A stretch of DNA of 53,968 nt, taken from contig NZ_FXTH01000021.1 of assembly GCF_900182555.1 (NCBI RefSeq), positions 1 through 53,968 of the forward strand, read 5' to 3'. Each line of letters opens with the position of its first letter. Position 1 is the stretch's first letter. Made by a program: the position numbers and the translations under genes. Origin of the DNA: Fodinibius sediminis. GTDB taxonomy: Bacteria > Bacteroidota > Rhodothermia > Balneolales > Balneolaceae. Of this stretch, positions 9,001 through 17,831 are shown in pieces. The notes beneath the pieces were generated by a model. That model was not told the origin of the DNA and made no database searches. It worked only from the letters and a program-made list of their open reading frames with translations.

Positions 9001-9540
9001 CTACTCCGGTGTTGGCTCAAATTTTGGCACTGCTCGTGCCTTGGCCTCTTCTTCCGTTTCTGCAATTCCGTTTTCCCGGATATCATGGATCAGCCATTCC
9101 ATCTCTTTAATTTCTTTGCGTTGAGCATCCATAATAGCCTTTGCCAGTTTTTGCACCCGGGGGTCTGTTATACCGGCACGTTCGCTGGTCATAATCGCGA
9201 TTGAATGATGTGGAATCATGCCCTCCATATAGTCAACATCATCGATCGTTGCCTGGCTTCGTGACAGCCAGATTGAACCTGCCAGCAATAATGCACCGCC
9301 GAGGAAAATGGCAATATTCATCTTGCTGTTTTTATACATTTGTAGCATAAAAGCCAGCATAATAATCATCATGGACCCCCCCATGATTAGTGTCATAAAC
9401 AGCCGTTCTTCGCTGAACCATGCGTGATCTAAAATTTGATAGGAGTTTGTATACATTAGAAAGAACATCGCAACCATCGCGGTCACAATCATTGCGAAGA
9501 ATTTGAAGTAGTTTGCAGCGTTGCTGTGATTATTTTCCAT
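9001..9540 (-). CDS. DUF305 family protein, probable copper-binding
   Basis: A 179-aa protein with three hydrophobic segments in the first ~100 residues and a C-terminal DUF305 core, EGMIPHHSIAIMTSERAG (~111-128). The Met/His pair motif (MIPHH) is the family signature, and relatives such as CopM bind Cu(I)/Cu(II) outside the cytoplasm. The family is common in Bacteroidota metal islands. Here the domain is membrane-anchored by the N-terminal helices. It is followed at 59 bp by the channel-like gene on the same strand. The copper-chaperone role is inferred from family and neighbourhood. Confidence 0.85.
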   Translation of the reverse strand: MENNHSNAANYFKFFAMIVTAMVAMFFLMYTNSYQILDHAWFSEERLFMTLIMGGSMMIIMLAFMLQMYKNSKMNIAIFLGGALLLAGSIWLSRSQATIDDVDYMEGMIPHHSIAIMTSERAGITDPRVQKLAKAIMDAQRKEIKEMEWLIHDIRENGIAETEEEAKARAVPKFEPTPE

Positions 9541-9639
9541 AATGAAGTTTTCCTCTCTTTATATTTAGGTTATTGCTCATCTTGATAGATGACTAGTATG
9601 AGTAAAGTTTCAAGTGATACCAGCAGGGCATGGAAGTTT

Positions 9640-9800
9640 TCTTTTGAACCCCATCGGGCAGGTTCATGTTCCTGATAGTCCCACCACCGGCGCTATCCCT
9701 ATCTGCCGTTTTGTCCAGCTTGGGTTCCCGGTTGATACCGGTATAACGGAGCAGATTCCCGTGCAAACGCACAGCATAGCCCCGCTGGGTTTCCAAAAGA
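9640..9800 (-). pseudogene. Decayed remnant of a second copB gene
   Basis: The minus-strand DNA aligns with the 3' end of the intact copB at 11666. The plus-strand stretch reading CCAGCTTGGGTTCCCGGTTG corresponds to CCAGCTTGCGTTCCCAGTTG of copB, and GGAGCAGATTCCCGTGC to GGAGCAAATTCCCGTAC. In protein terms TGINREPKLDKTAD matches IGFNWERKLGETAD. Only ~50 codons of the C-terminal barrel are left, with small indels and no signal peptide. The rest of the 9541-9922 gap shows no gene. Confidence 0.7.
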
Positions 9801-9922
9801 AGCGCAATGCTGTTTTTGCCGATTCTCTGGCAATTTAATAAAAGTTTCCATTTTGGATGTTCAGAATAGTTGGAGATTAATGGAAGAATTCATCCATGAT
9901 GCCTGGTACTTCTTGTCGGTTC

Positions 9923-11389
9923 TCAAGTGATTTCCAAATTCGCCATCATTCCGGCATCTTCGTGCTCGAGATTATGGCAGTGAAAGACATACAACCCTTT
10001 GGGGGCATTAAAAGTCATAATTACACGAACTCGTTCTCCTGGCATAACCAGGGCGGTATCCTTCCACCCGGTTTCGGTTGGGATCAGGCCCCGGTTTCCA
10101 CTTCGGTTTAGGACTTTAAATTGTACTGCATGAATATGCATGGGATGGGGAACAGGAGAGTTGTTGATGAATTCCCATATCTCGGTATCTCCCTGGGTTA
10201 TTTCTTCATCAACGCGAAGCATTTCAAACAGGCGCCCGTTTATGGTATGTCCCCTCATCATTTCCATGTTCAGTTCGATGGTTCGCTTTCGTACAGCATC
10301 AGTCCGGGAGGGGAAATTGACGTTAGACAGTTGCTGGGGAAGATCAACGGAAGTGGAAGAATCGGCTTCATTACCTATTCGAAACTCCATCAATGGGAAT
10401 TCACTGCCTTGGTCCGGGCCTTCTTGGCCCATCAGTTGAGCCATGCCTCCCATCATTCCGCCGTCTGAAGATATCGAAAATTTCCTGCTGATTAATTCTG
10501 CAGATTTACCGGTGAATCCCTTTGAGAAATCTACCAGTATGTCTGCCCGTTCACCGGGAGCCAGCAGTAATTCAGTTGTTTCAACAGGCTTGGGTAAAAG
10601 TCCCCCGTCAGAACCAATGACGGTAAATAAGTGCTCGTTTCGGAAAGCGATATTATAAATGCGGGCATTTGAGCCATTGAGCAATCGTAACCGGTATGGA
10701 CGGGGCTGTACTTCGTGATAGGGATTGGGAATGCCGTTAACCAGAATATGCTCTCCTAAATAGCCCGTCATCATGCGTTCCGGCATAGAAGGGTCATAGT
10801 AGATTTGACCAGTGTCGTCTATTTTTCGATCCTGAATAACTAAAGGCAGTTCGTATTTTCCTGAAGGCAGGTTCAACGCTTCCTCTTCATCATCAGTTAC
10901 GATGAAAAATCCTGCTAACCCCCGGTAAACCTGGGGACCCGTAATTTTGTGTGGGTGGGGATGATACCAATAGGTGCCTGCTCGCTGATTGATGTTGAAA
11001 TCATAGGAATAACGGCCTTCCGAAATTACATCTTTGGGATGTCCGTCCATATCTGGCGGCACAATCATGCCGTGCCAGTGGATAATGCTTTCCTCCCCGA
11101 TATCGTTATGAAACTGAACTTGAAAACGCTCTCCTTTTTTTACGTGGACGGTGGGTCCCGGTAAGCTTCCGTTAAAGTGTAAGCCATCCAGGGTATATTC
11201 TTCACCGATGGCAAGGCTGCCCCGGGAGGCCCGCAGTTGATCAGTATCCAGCTTTTCCGGGAATTGCAGAGGATAGCGATAGGTATTTGACTGTTTAGGG
11301 ACGGAATTTGTGCAGGAGGTGATGATGGAAGGAGCCAGTAATCCCCCGGCACCAGTCCCCGCATATTTCAAAAAGGTTTTTCTATCCAT
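9923..11389 (-). CDS. CueO-like multicopper oxidase
   Basis: Periplasmic oxidase expected to convert Cu(I) to the less toxic Cu(II). From ATG 11389 it is 488 aa; a GTG two codons upstream overlaps the SHOCT stop codon by one base and could also be used. The N-terminus (MDRKTFLKYAGTGAGG) resembles a Tat-type leader with RK instead of RR and ends in a lipobox-like ITSC. Copper ligands are visible in HWHG (~100), YHPHPH (~145), HPMHIH (~416) and HCHNLEHEDAGMM (~475). A short Met-rich insert, GGMMGGMAQLMG, lies near residue 320, as in CueO-type enzymes. It is probably cotranscribed after copA, copB and the SHOCT gene. Confidence 0.93.
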   Translation of the reverse strand: MDRKTFLKYAGTGAGGLLAPSIITSCTNSVPKQSNTYRYPLQFPEKLDTDQLRASRGSLAIGEEYTLDGLHFNGSLPGPTVHVKKGERFQVQFHNDIGEESIIHWHGMIVPPDMDGHPKDVISEGRYSYDFNINQRAGTYWYHPHPHKITGPQVYRGLAGFFIVTDDEEEALNLPSGKYELPLVIQDRKIDDTGQIYYDPSMPERMMTGYLGEHILVNGIPNPYHEVQPRPYRLRLLNGSNARIYNIAFRNEHLFTVIGSDGGLLPKPVETTELLLAPGERADILVDFSKGFTGKSAELISRKFSISSDGGMMGGMAQLMGQEGPDQGSEFPLMEFRIGNEADSSTSVDLPQQLSNVNFPSRTDAVRKRTIELNMEMMRGHTINGRLFEMLRVDEEITQGDTEIWEFINNSPVPHPMHIHAVQFKVLNRSGNRGLIPTETGWKDTALVMPGERVRVIMTFNAPKGLYVFHCHNLEHEDAGMMANLEIT

Positions 11390-11394
11390 GCTCA

Positions 11395-11610
11395 CTATTT
11401 GAGCAATTCCTGTTTCCGTTTGTTGAACTCTTCCTCGTCAATTTCACCCTCGGCATACCGCCGTTTGAGTATGTCCATGGGCGTTTCTTTTTGCTGCTTG
11501 TTTTGGTTCGAGTTCATTAGGGCTCGAATGGCAAATACTATCAGACCGAAAATTAAAAGCCACCAGAAAACCATCATCCATCCGCCTCCAAAGAAATTAA
11601 AATCATGCAT
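11395..11610 (-). CDS. SHOCT-domain small membrane protein
   Basis: A 71-aa protein with one N-terminal TM helix (WMMVFWWLLIFGLIVFAI) and a C-terminal SHOCT motif (MDILKRRYAEGEIDEEEFNKRKQ). SHOCT domains are short oligomerisation or linker helices often found beside copper genes in this phylum; their function is not established. Its TAG stop overlaps a GTG of the downstream oxidase, so the two are probably translationally coupled. An intact paralogue is at 20382 and a broken one at 21136. Confidence 0.85.
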   Translation of the reverse strand: MHDFNFFGGGWMMVFWWLLIFGLIVFAIRALMNSNQNKQQKETPMDILKRRYAEGEIDEEEFNKRKQELLK

Positions 11611-11665
11611 ATTACTTATGGTATATATTGATTCTGCTTACCTGTTAAAGTAATAGGATAAACGA

Positions 11666-12427
11666 TTAAAACCACATCCGAACGCCCCCCAGCAAACTCA
11701 GGTTGCTGACATGTCCTCCGGTGCGAGCCATATCGGCGGTTTCGCCCAGCTTGCGTTCCCAGTTGAAGCCGATGTACGGAGCAAATTCCCGTACGAATTC
11801 GTAGCGGAGTCGAAATCCAAGCCCAATATTATTAAACCCGGATCCGACGCCCCACTCGGGTACCTCTTGTATGGCAATACTGGTTTCAAATATTGGCTGA
11901 CCAATAAGCCGCTGCGTGAATAGCAGATCATATTCTGCTTCCAGTGAGGCAGAAATATCGCCATCTTCGCTGATAAACATCCCACCGTCCACATGAAAAA
12001 AGTAGGGTGCCATGCCCTGCAGACCGATTACAGCAAAACCTCTGGACTTGTTGGCACCGCCTTCATAGGCCAGATCGTAGCGGATGCCCCCCTGAATATC
12101 AAAGTAAGGATCAATGGCCCGGCTGTATAAGCCCTGGAACTCCATCTCCGCTTCACTTTCGGTGGTCAGTGCCTCACCGTGGGTTTTAAACCAGAATTTG
12201 TTGATGTCTTTGCCCACAAATCCCTGAATTTCCCACATAAGGGGATCTATGCCGTTCAAGCTCCGGTACTCCAGCTTTTCGGCAATCAGGTAAACGTAGG
12301 TTTTATTGTCCATCATCAGGTCGTTGCTGAACTCAGGCGCCTTTTGAGCAAAAGCTGAGCTGCCGGCGATTACAGTGATAGCTAGAACAGTGAGAATGAA
12401 TGTTAATGCGCGTTTTATTATGGTCAT
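11666..12427 (-). CDS. copB: CopB-type outer-membrane copper resistance protein
   Basis: Outer-membrane beta-barrel of the PcoB/CopB family, thought to work with CopA in periplasmic copper handling. Start taken at ATG 12427 (MTIIKRALTFILTVLAITVIAG...SSAFA), giving a clean signal peptide and 253 aa; the open frame extends 19 codons further upstream. Family segments seen include YVYLIAEKLEYR, FKTHGEALTTESEAEMEFQ, YDLAYEGGANKSRG and the barrel end LSLLGGVRMWF. The Met-rich N-terminal extension of Pseudomonas CopB is missing. It follows copA on the same strand, separated by a full MITE-like element (12510-12630) that may now modify expression. Confidence 0.92.
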   Translation of the reverse strand: MTIIKRALTFILTVLAITVIAGSSAFAQKAPEFSNDLMMDNKTYVYLIAEKLEYRSLNGIDPLMWEIQGFVGKDINKFWFKTHGEALTTESEAEMEFQGLYSRAIDPYFDIQGGIRYDLAYEGGANKSRGFAVIGLQGMAPYFFHVDGGMFISEDGDISASLEAEYDLLFTQRLIGQPIFETSIAIQEVPEWGVGSGFNNIGLGFRLRYEFVREFAPYIGFNWERKLGETADMARTGGHVSNLSLLGGVRMWF

Positions 12428-12509
12428 GATCATGCAAATTTGTATGTCAGATAGAATTCGTTCGTGAAGGGTTAATGCCCCCAAATGGATTATGGGCTTT
12501 TACGGCGGT

Positions 12510-12630
12510 TCAATCTCCCTGAATTCCCCTTTTCCAGGAAGGCGTTTGGGATTGAGGGACCGGTAAACGTGGAGTTCCTCTCCCGATAGTTTTCGGGACA
12601 AGCTCTGGAGAAGAAGGACAGGAGGATTGA
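12510..12630. mobile_element. MITE-like element, full copy B
   Basis: A 121-bp element between copA and copB. It begins TCAATCTCCCTG...TTTTCCAGGA and ends TCTGGAGAAG...CAGGAGGATTGA, so the ends form an imperfect terminal inverted repeat of ~28 bp. The core TTTTCGGGACAAGCTCTGGA is shared with copies at 141-199 and 16879-16997. It codes for nothing. It would form a long hairpin in the copA-copB transcript. Confidence 0.75.
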
Positions 12631-12682
12631 TTTCCCATACCTGTTTTAGGTTGTTTAAAGGTCATTGGTTATGGATACCTAT

Positions 12683-14503
12683 CTATGAATAATCCTGCCC
12701 GTAAATGCCGCCGTCTTCATCGGCTACCTGGACGACGCGGAACATGCCGCGCTCCATGTGATAGAGAATGTGGCAGTGGAAGGCCCAGCGCCCTTTGTCG
12801 CGTGGGGTAATAAGGGCCGAGATGCGTTGGGCCGGCTGTAAAAGCAGGGTGTGCTTGCGAGGATTGTACTGCCCGTTGCCGTTTTCCAGCTCCATCCACA
12901 TACCGTGCAGGTGTATGGGGTGTTCCATCATGGTATCATTGACCAGGGTGAGTCGCAGGCGCTCATTGTGTTTAAATTCAATAGGCCCGTCAACTTCATG
13001 GAACTGTTTGCCGTCAAAGGACCACATATAGCGTTCCATGTTGCCGGTCAGGTGCAGCTCAACTTCGCGTTGCGGTTTCCGCTTGTCAATATTCGGTTTC
13101 AACTTCTTAAGATCCCGGTATACCAATACTTTGCGTCCGTCCTTGCCTAGGCCGATGCCCGGTTCATCCAGCCGGTCGAATTGGTAGCTGGCGATTGCTG
13201 CGGCACCGATGCCGTGATGGTCCGGTCCGTGTCTGACGGGCGGGGCAGGCATGCCGGGCATCGGCATTTTTCCGTTGTCCATGTTCATGTCGTCATGACC
13301 GTCGTGATTCATGTTGTTCATACCCGTTTCTTCGCTGTCCATATCCATGCCGGCCATATCCATTTTCATGCCCATATCTTTCATGCTGCGTTTGGGGCGC
13401 GAGCGTAGTTCGGGCACCGGGGCGGACATGCCTTTACGGGGTGCGAGGGTGCCGCGTGCATAGCCGCTCCGGTCCAGCGATTCGGCAAAAATGGTATAGG
13501 GTTTTTCCTCTTTCGGCTCTACGATCACATCATAGGTTTCGGCAATACCGATGCGAAACTCATCAATGGAGACCGGTTCCACATTTTGGCCGTCGGCTTG
13601 TACGACCGTCATCTCCAGGCCGGGAATACGAACATCAAAAGCGGAAGTACCGGCTGAGGCGTTAATAAACCGCAGACGCACTCTTTCGCCTTTCCTGAAG
13701 AGGGCATTCCAATTGGAATCGGGGCCACGACCGTTCATAAGATAGGAATAGGTTGCCCCTGTGACATCAAGCAGATCCGTGGCACTCATCCTCATCTTGC
13801 CAAAAGACAAGTAATCCTTAACAGCATCTCCCAAGCCGTTCTCTTTGGTATCCCTGAAAAATTCTCCGAGTGTCCGCTTCTGATAATTATAATATCCCTC
13901 CATTTTAACGCTGTGTGCCAGCACATCGTAGGGATTCTCAAAAGTCCAGTCAGAAAGTACGATCGGGTATTCGCGGTCATATTCGACCGGATCTTCCCCG
14001 GCCGGATCGATAACCAGCGGCCCGTAGTGGCCCAGCTGTTCCTGGAGCCCTGAGTGACTGTGATACCAATAGGTGCCGTTCTGCCGCACCGGGTACCGGT
14101 ATTCAAAGGTTTCTCCGGCGGGAATGCCGTCAAAGCTGACGCCGGGCACGCCATCCATCTGGAAGGGCAGCAGGATCCCGTGCCAGTGAATGGAGGTGGT
14201 ATCCTCCAGCTCGTTTTTTACCCGGAGGAGTACATCCTGTCCCTCCTGAAGCCGGATCAGGGGACCGGGAACCGTACCGTTAATGCCAATGGCATTACCC
14301 TGTTTCCCGTCGACCTGGTGAGGCATTTTCCCAATGGTCAGATCGATGACATTATCGGGTCCTTTGGGGGTAAGCACTTCCCGGTTGTCAAATCCGGCAA
14401 AGGCGTAGGTGGGGAGAACAGAACTTATCCCGGCCATGGCAGCCATCGAAGCCGAATAGCGCAGGAATTTTCGGCGGCTCATGTTATAATTGTTGTCACT
14501 CAT
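12683..14503 (-). CDS. copA: PcoA/CopA-type multicopper oxidase
   Basis: Tat-exported periplasmic copper oxidase of the CopA/PcoA resistance family (not the ATPase of the same name), 606 aa. The twin-arginine leader is MSRRKFLRYSASMAAMAG (~8-25). Copper ligands lie in HWHG (~103), WYHSHSGLQ (~147), HPIHLHGMW (~525) and HCHILYHMERGMFRV (~578). A Met/Asp-rich insert around residues 372-420 (GMKMDMAGMDMD..., HDGHDDMNMDNGKMPMPGM) is the usual extra copper-loading loop. A CCTTAAA/GCTTAAA repeat lies 76 bp upstream, between this gene and the divergent response regulator. Confidence 0.96.
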   Translation of the reverse strand: MSDNNYNMSRRKFLRYSASMAAMAGISSVLPTYAFAGFDNREVLTPKGPDNVIDLTIGKMPHQVDGKQGNAIGINGTVPGPLIRLQEGQDVLLRVKNELEDTTSIHWHGILLPFQMDGVPGVSFDGIPAGETFEYRYPVRQNGTYWYHSHSGLQEQLGHYGPLVIDPAGEDPVEYDREYPIVLSDWTFENPYDVLAHSVKMEGYYNYQKRTLGEFFRDTKENGLGDAVKDYLSFGKMRMSATDLLDVTGATYSYLMNGRGPDSNWNALFRKGERVRLRFINASAGTSAFDVRIPGLEMTVVQADGQNVEPVSIDEFRIGIAETYDVIVEPKEEKPYTIFAESLDRSGYARGTLAPRKGMSAPVPELRSRPKRSMKDMGMKMDMAGMDMDSEETGMNNMNHDGHDDMNMDNGKMPMPGMPAPPVRHGPDHHGIGAAAIASYQFDRLDEPGIGLGKDGRKVLVYRDLKKLKPNIDKRKPQREVELHLTGNMERYMWSFDGKQFHEVDGPIEFKHNERLRLTLVNDTMMEHPIHLHGMWMELENGNGQYNPRKHTLLLQPAQRISALITPRDKGRWAFHCHILYHMERGMFRVVQVADEDGGIYGQDYS

Positions 14504-14578
14504 AAATCAGTGTAACTTGTTGTTTTTATTTATCTAAAGCGTTGGTTTTAAATGTCGAACCGAAATATACGAACCGAA

Positions 14579-14596
14579 CCTTAAATTTAGCTTAAA
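14579..14596. promoter_or_regulatory. Putative operator between copA and the response regulator
   Basis: CCTTAAA (14579-14585) and GCTTAAA (14590-14596) repeat with an 11-bp period. The site is 76 bp from the copA start (minus) and 63 bp from the response-regulator start (plus). It could therefore control both, giving autoregulation. Role inferred from recurrence at five places. Confidence 0.6.
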
Positions 14597-14658
14597 ACAT
14601 TATTGGTCTGTGTCTTTTATCTTGGAGGTGTTATATCATAAAATAAAATTGCTGTTTT

Positions 14659-15381
14659 ATGTGGATACTGTTAGTTGAAGACGAAAAACAACTTGCCAAT
14701 TCCTTAAAACGAGGCTTGGAAGAGGAAGGACATGTAGTCGAAGTCATACACGATGGAGAGAAGGCGGAGCTTCAGGGAATAGTAAACGATTACGATCTGG
14801 TTGTATTGGACTGGCGACTACCCAACAGGGATGGAAAGAAAATTTTGCAATCCTGGAGGGCCGAAGAGCGATCATTTCCCGTGCTTATGCTTACGGCCCT
14901 TGGTGATCTGGATCATAAAATTTCAGGATTGGATGCCGGCGCCGATGATTATATGAGTAAGCCGTTTTCCTTTGAAGAACTGCTTGCCCGCATCCGGGCG
15001 TTGGGACGCAGGGCATCGGAAATTACTCATTTGGAAACCGTATCAGCGGGTCCTATTGAGTTGGATTCTCGCAAGCACTGGGTCAAGGTATGCGGCATGA
15101 AACGCTCATTGCGGCCCAAGGAGTTTATTTTGTTAGAACTGTTGCTCAATGAACCGGAGACCGTTTTTTCCAAAACACAAATTGCCGAGCGCGTATGGGG
15201 ATCGGCGTACTATGTCAGTGATAATACCATTGAAGCTACCATTTCTACCCTACGACAGAAACTGGCTGAATCGTTTGAGGAGTGTGAGGACATCTTCCTG
15301 GAAGACAATGCAATGGTTATAGAAACCATACGTGGAGCAGGTTATCGCCTCAACAGCAGCTTAACAAAGACAGAAGAATAA
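14659..15381 (+). CDS. OmpR-family response regulator (CusR/CopR-like)
   Basis: Cytosolic DNA-binding regulator, 240 aa. The receiver domain (1-~115) has acidic residues in LLVEDE, the phospho-acceptor D51 in LVVLDWRLP, T79 in MLTA and K101 in MSKPF. The C-terminal winged-helix domain (~140-235) ends in the usual VWGSAYYVSDNTIEATISTL and IETIRGAGYRL. It is followed by the sensor kinase gene 4 bp downstream and diverges from copA, the standard arrangement of copper-responsive CusRS/CopRS/PcoRS pairs. The CCTTAAA direct repeats at five promoters are its probable binding sites. Confidence 0.95.
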   Translation: MWILLVEDEKQLANSLKRGLEEEGHVVEVIHDGEKAELQGIVNDYDLVVLDWRLPNRDGKKILQSWRAEERSFPVLMLTALGDLDHKISGLDAGADDYMSKPFSFEELLARIRALGRRASEITHLETVSAGPIELDSRKHWVKVCGMKRSLRPKEFILLELLLNEPETVFSKTQIAERVWGSAYYVSDNTIEATISTLRQKLAESFEECEDIFLEDNAMVIETIRGAGYRLNSSLTKTEE

Positions 15382-15385
15382 TATA

Positions 15386-16831
15386 GTGGCACGGATTACC
15401 TCCTTTTTTGACAGGCTTTCAATTTCCAAGAAACTGGCATTCTGGTATGGATTCAGTCTTTTCCTGATGCTCAGTCTGTTCGGCTATTTTTTATATGAAA
15501 CCTTTCATCAATCCATCCATCATAATTATGATCGACATTTGCGATTCGAAGCAGAACAGCTGCTCCCCTTTATTCATACTGAGGATACACTGTCCATTGA
15601 TTTGTCTGAATACAGTCGAAATGAGGCATTAAGAAGCGGGATCGAATATGGAACCTATGTTCGATTGTATAATCAGAGGGGAACCTTAATCTATAAAAGC
15701 AGAAATTTTTCAGCTGTTACACAGCCGCTGACCACCGATATACCCGAGAAGTCCGAGGAATATTCGTTCAGCAGCCAGTGGCAGGATCTTCCCGCCCGAA
15801 CGCTTTTTTATCCTATCAGGGATGACAACAGACAGCTTCGCGGGTGGCTGGAAGTTACCGGCTTTGAGTGGACTCAGCACGAAGAAATAAATCGCTTCCA
15901 GAACTATATTATTATTTTTGTCATTTTGAGCGTTTTTCTGGCAATATTAGGCGGATATTGGCTTTCAAGAAGAGCCTTGTCGCCTGTGGCCTCGGTTATT
16001 GATGCGGCCAAATCTATAACAGCCACCGACCTGGACAAGCGGATTCCTGTTAATTACCAGGTCAAAGATGAGTTGACCGACTTGGCGGAAACCTTCAATA
16101 TGATGCTTAATCGCCTTCAAAAGGGCTTTGAGCGTGAGAAACGGTTTACCTCGGATGCCGCCCATGAACTTATGACGCCTCTGTCGTCGATGCGCAGCGA
16201 TGCCGAGATCATGCTTCGCAAACCCCGTTCCAAAGAGGAGTACCAGGAAACGATACAACGGATGCTGGCAGAAGTGCGCAAAATGAGTGAAATGGTACAC
16301 TTGCTGCTGCAGCTTTCGAGAGTGGAATCAGTACATCGTTCCAAGCCGGATATCGTGAATGTCAGTCGCATTTCAGAAACAGTGGCGGGTAATTTCCGGG
16401 AACATGCCAAGGCCAGGAACATCAGTATTCAAACGCAGATTGATCCCAACCTGCAGGTGCAGGCACATGGGGCTTATATTGAAGAGGTTATTAATAATCT
16501 GCTGGAAAATGCGGTAAAATACACGCCGGAAGGGGGGCAGGTGAATCTGCAACTACAGCGAAGCAGCGGCAAGGCGGTCATCCACCTGAGTGATACCGGC
16601 ATCGGTTTTGATGAGGAAACCAAAAAACATCTATTTGAACGCTTCTACCGCGCGAGTGAGTCAGACGTGCAGGAGCAATCCGGTAGTGGGCTGGGACTGC
16701 CACTCGTAAAAGCGATTGTAGAACTATATAACGGAAAAATTCGCACCTACAGTGAAGGGAAGGGAGAAGGAAGTACGTTTGTCGTCGAGTTTCCACTGGC
16801 AGAAGACAAGCAGGCTGGATCAATGGCTTAA
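15386..16831 (+). CDS. Sensor histidine kinase (CusS/CopS-like)
   Basis: Inner-membrane sensor, 481 aa, starting with GTG four bases after the regulator stop. It has TM1 at ~18-40, a periplasmic sensor region, TM2 at ~172-192, and a HAMP domain (RRALSPVASVIDAAKSI). The HisKA box is DAAHELMTPLSSMRSDAEI and the ATPase domain shows NNLLENAVKYTPEGG, DTGIGFDE and GSGLGLPLVKAI. The H-box reads HELMTPL where most kinases have HELRTPL. It presumably senses periplasmic copper and phosphorylates the adjacent regulator; ligand inferred from context. Confidence 0.94.
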   Translation: MARITSFFDRLSISKKLAFWYGFSLFLMLSLFGYFLYETFHQSIHHNYDRHLRFEAEQLLPFIHTEDTLSIDLSEYSRNEALRSGIEYGTYVRLYNQRGTLIYKSRNFSAVTQPLTTDIPEKSEEYSFSSQWQDLPARTLFYPIRDDNRQLRGWLEVTGFEWTQHEEINRFQNYIIIFVILSVFLAILGGYWLSRRALSPVASVIDAAKSITATDLDKRIPVNYQVKDELTDLAETFNMMLNRLQKGFEREKRFTSDAAHELMTPLSSMRSDAEIMLRKPRSKEEYQETIQRMLAEVRKMSEMVHLLLQLSRVESVHRSKPDIVNVSRISETVAGNFREHAKARNISIQTQIDPNLQVQAHGAYIEEVINNLLENAVKYTPEGGQVNLQLQRSSGKAVIHLSDTGIGFDEETKKHLFERFYRASESDVQEQSGSGLGLPLVKAIVELYNGKIRTYSEGKGEGSTFVVEFPLAEDKQAGSMA

Positions 16832-16878
16832 CGTAACGTACTGTCTATTTTTTTGTAGCGATTCGGGGTGTGAGATAA

Positions 16879-16997
16879 TCAATCTCCCTGCATCCCTCTT
16901 CTCCAGGATGGACTTTTGGGGCTGGAGACGTAATTGGTGCGTTCCTCTACCGATAGTTTTCGGGACAAGCTCTGGAGAAGGAGGACAGGAGGATTGA
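16879..16997. mobile_element. MITE-like element, full copy C
   Basis: A 119-bp element between the convergent kinase and Asp-repeat lipoprotein genes. The left end TCAATCTCCCTG...CTTCTCCAGGA is an imperfect inverted copy of the right end TCTGGAGAAGGAGGACAGGA...TTGA. It is closely similar to copy B over the whole length and to copy A over the right half. As a hairpin between convergent genes it might also act in transcript 3'-end formation. Confidence 0.75.
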
Positions 16998-17047
16998 AGG
17001 TTCAATCTCTTTCATTAGCATCTTAAACAGCAATGAAAAAGAATGGG

Positions 17048-17680
17048 TTAATGATGTCCTCCTCCCATGCCATGTCCACGGCCATGGCCGCGCCCCCCTT
17101 CCTCCCAATAGTCACAGGTCCCATTTTGATTTGAATCGGTGAATCCCGGCCCGTGCCAGGTGGGACTGCCGTCCTGGGCGTAATCACAAATTCCGTCTCC
17201 GTTTTGGTCGGTGAAATTATGGCCGGATCCCACATGCGTTTCTCTTTCAAAATAGTCATTGATGTGATTACTGTTCTCATCGTGAAACCTCATGCCTTCA
17301 TGACGTCGATGCATAGCATGTGAGGAATCCCAATAATCACAGATTCCGTTATTGTTGTCATCCACAAACCCGGGTCCGTGCCAGCTTGGACTGCCATTTT
17401 GGGCATAGTCACAGATGCCATCACCATCCTGATCAATAAAATCATGGCCCCGTTCACCGAAATGTTGATCTTGCATCCCCTTCTTTTTATTGCTCTTTGA
17501 GGTGCTGCTCAAACCTGCTTCATGAGTTGACTGTTCTACATAGTCGTTGACACTGTTTTTGTTTTCATCCACATACATGGGATATACAGCTTTTTCCTCT
17601 TGCCGGGTATCGGTAGTACCACAACCACTAAACAGCAGCAGGGCCGTAGTAAATACGAGATAAATGGTTACATTTTTCAT
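17048..17680 (-). CDS. Lipoprotein with tandem Asp/Gly calcium-type repeats
   Basis: A 210-aa exported lipoprotein: signal MKNVTIYLVFTTALLLFSGC with the lipobox Cys at residue 20. The mature part is two copies of one module. Each has a D-E-N-x-N-x-x-N-D-Y-x-E segment, then D-Q-[DN]-G-D-G-I-C-D-Y-A-Q, then G-S-P-[ST]-W-H-G-P-G-F, then a G-[IT]-C-D-Y-W segment. The Asp/Asn/Gly loops look like calcium-binding (EF-hand/dockerin-like) loops with an added Cys. The C-terminus is Gly/His-rich (RGHGRGHGMGGGHH), a possible metal site. No named family recognised. It sits between the CusRS pair and the cytochrome c lipoprotein. Confidence 0.75.
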   Translation of the reverse strand: MKNVTIYLVFTTALLLFSGCGTTDTRQEEKAVYPMYVDENKNSVNDYVEQSTHEAGLSSTSKSNKKKGMQDQHFGERGHDFIDQDGDGICDYAQNGSPSWHGPGFVDDNNNGICDYWDSSHAMHRRHEGMRFHDENSNHINDYFERETHVGSGHNFTDQNGDGICDYAQDGSPTWHGPGFTDSNQNGTCDYWEEGGRGHGRGHGMGGGHH

Positions 17681-17831
17681 CTTGTTCCTTTCAGTATAAT
17701 TGTTATTAAGTACGATTGAACCTTCTTTTTAATTTTCAACATACCCATTTTTATTCAGTTGAGAGCTAAGGCTCTGTCTCATTGGTACGTCATACAAATA
17801 CCTACAAGAAAAATTCCGGCGATGGGTCGGT

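Noticed and set aside
16820-17005. 61-codon minus-strand frame over MITE copy C
   Set aside because: Covers a non-coding repeat element and is not conserved in copy B as a frame.
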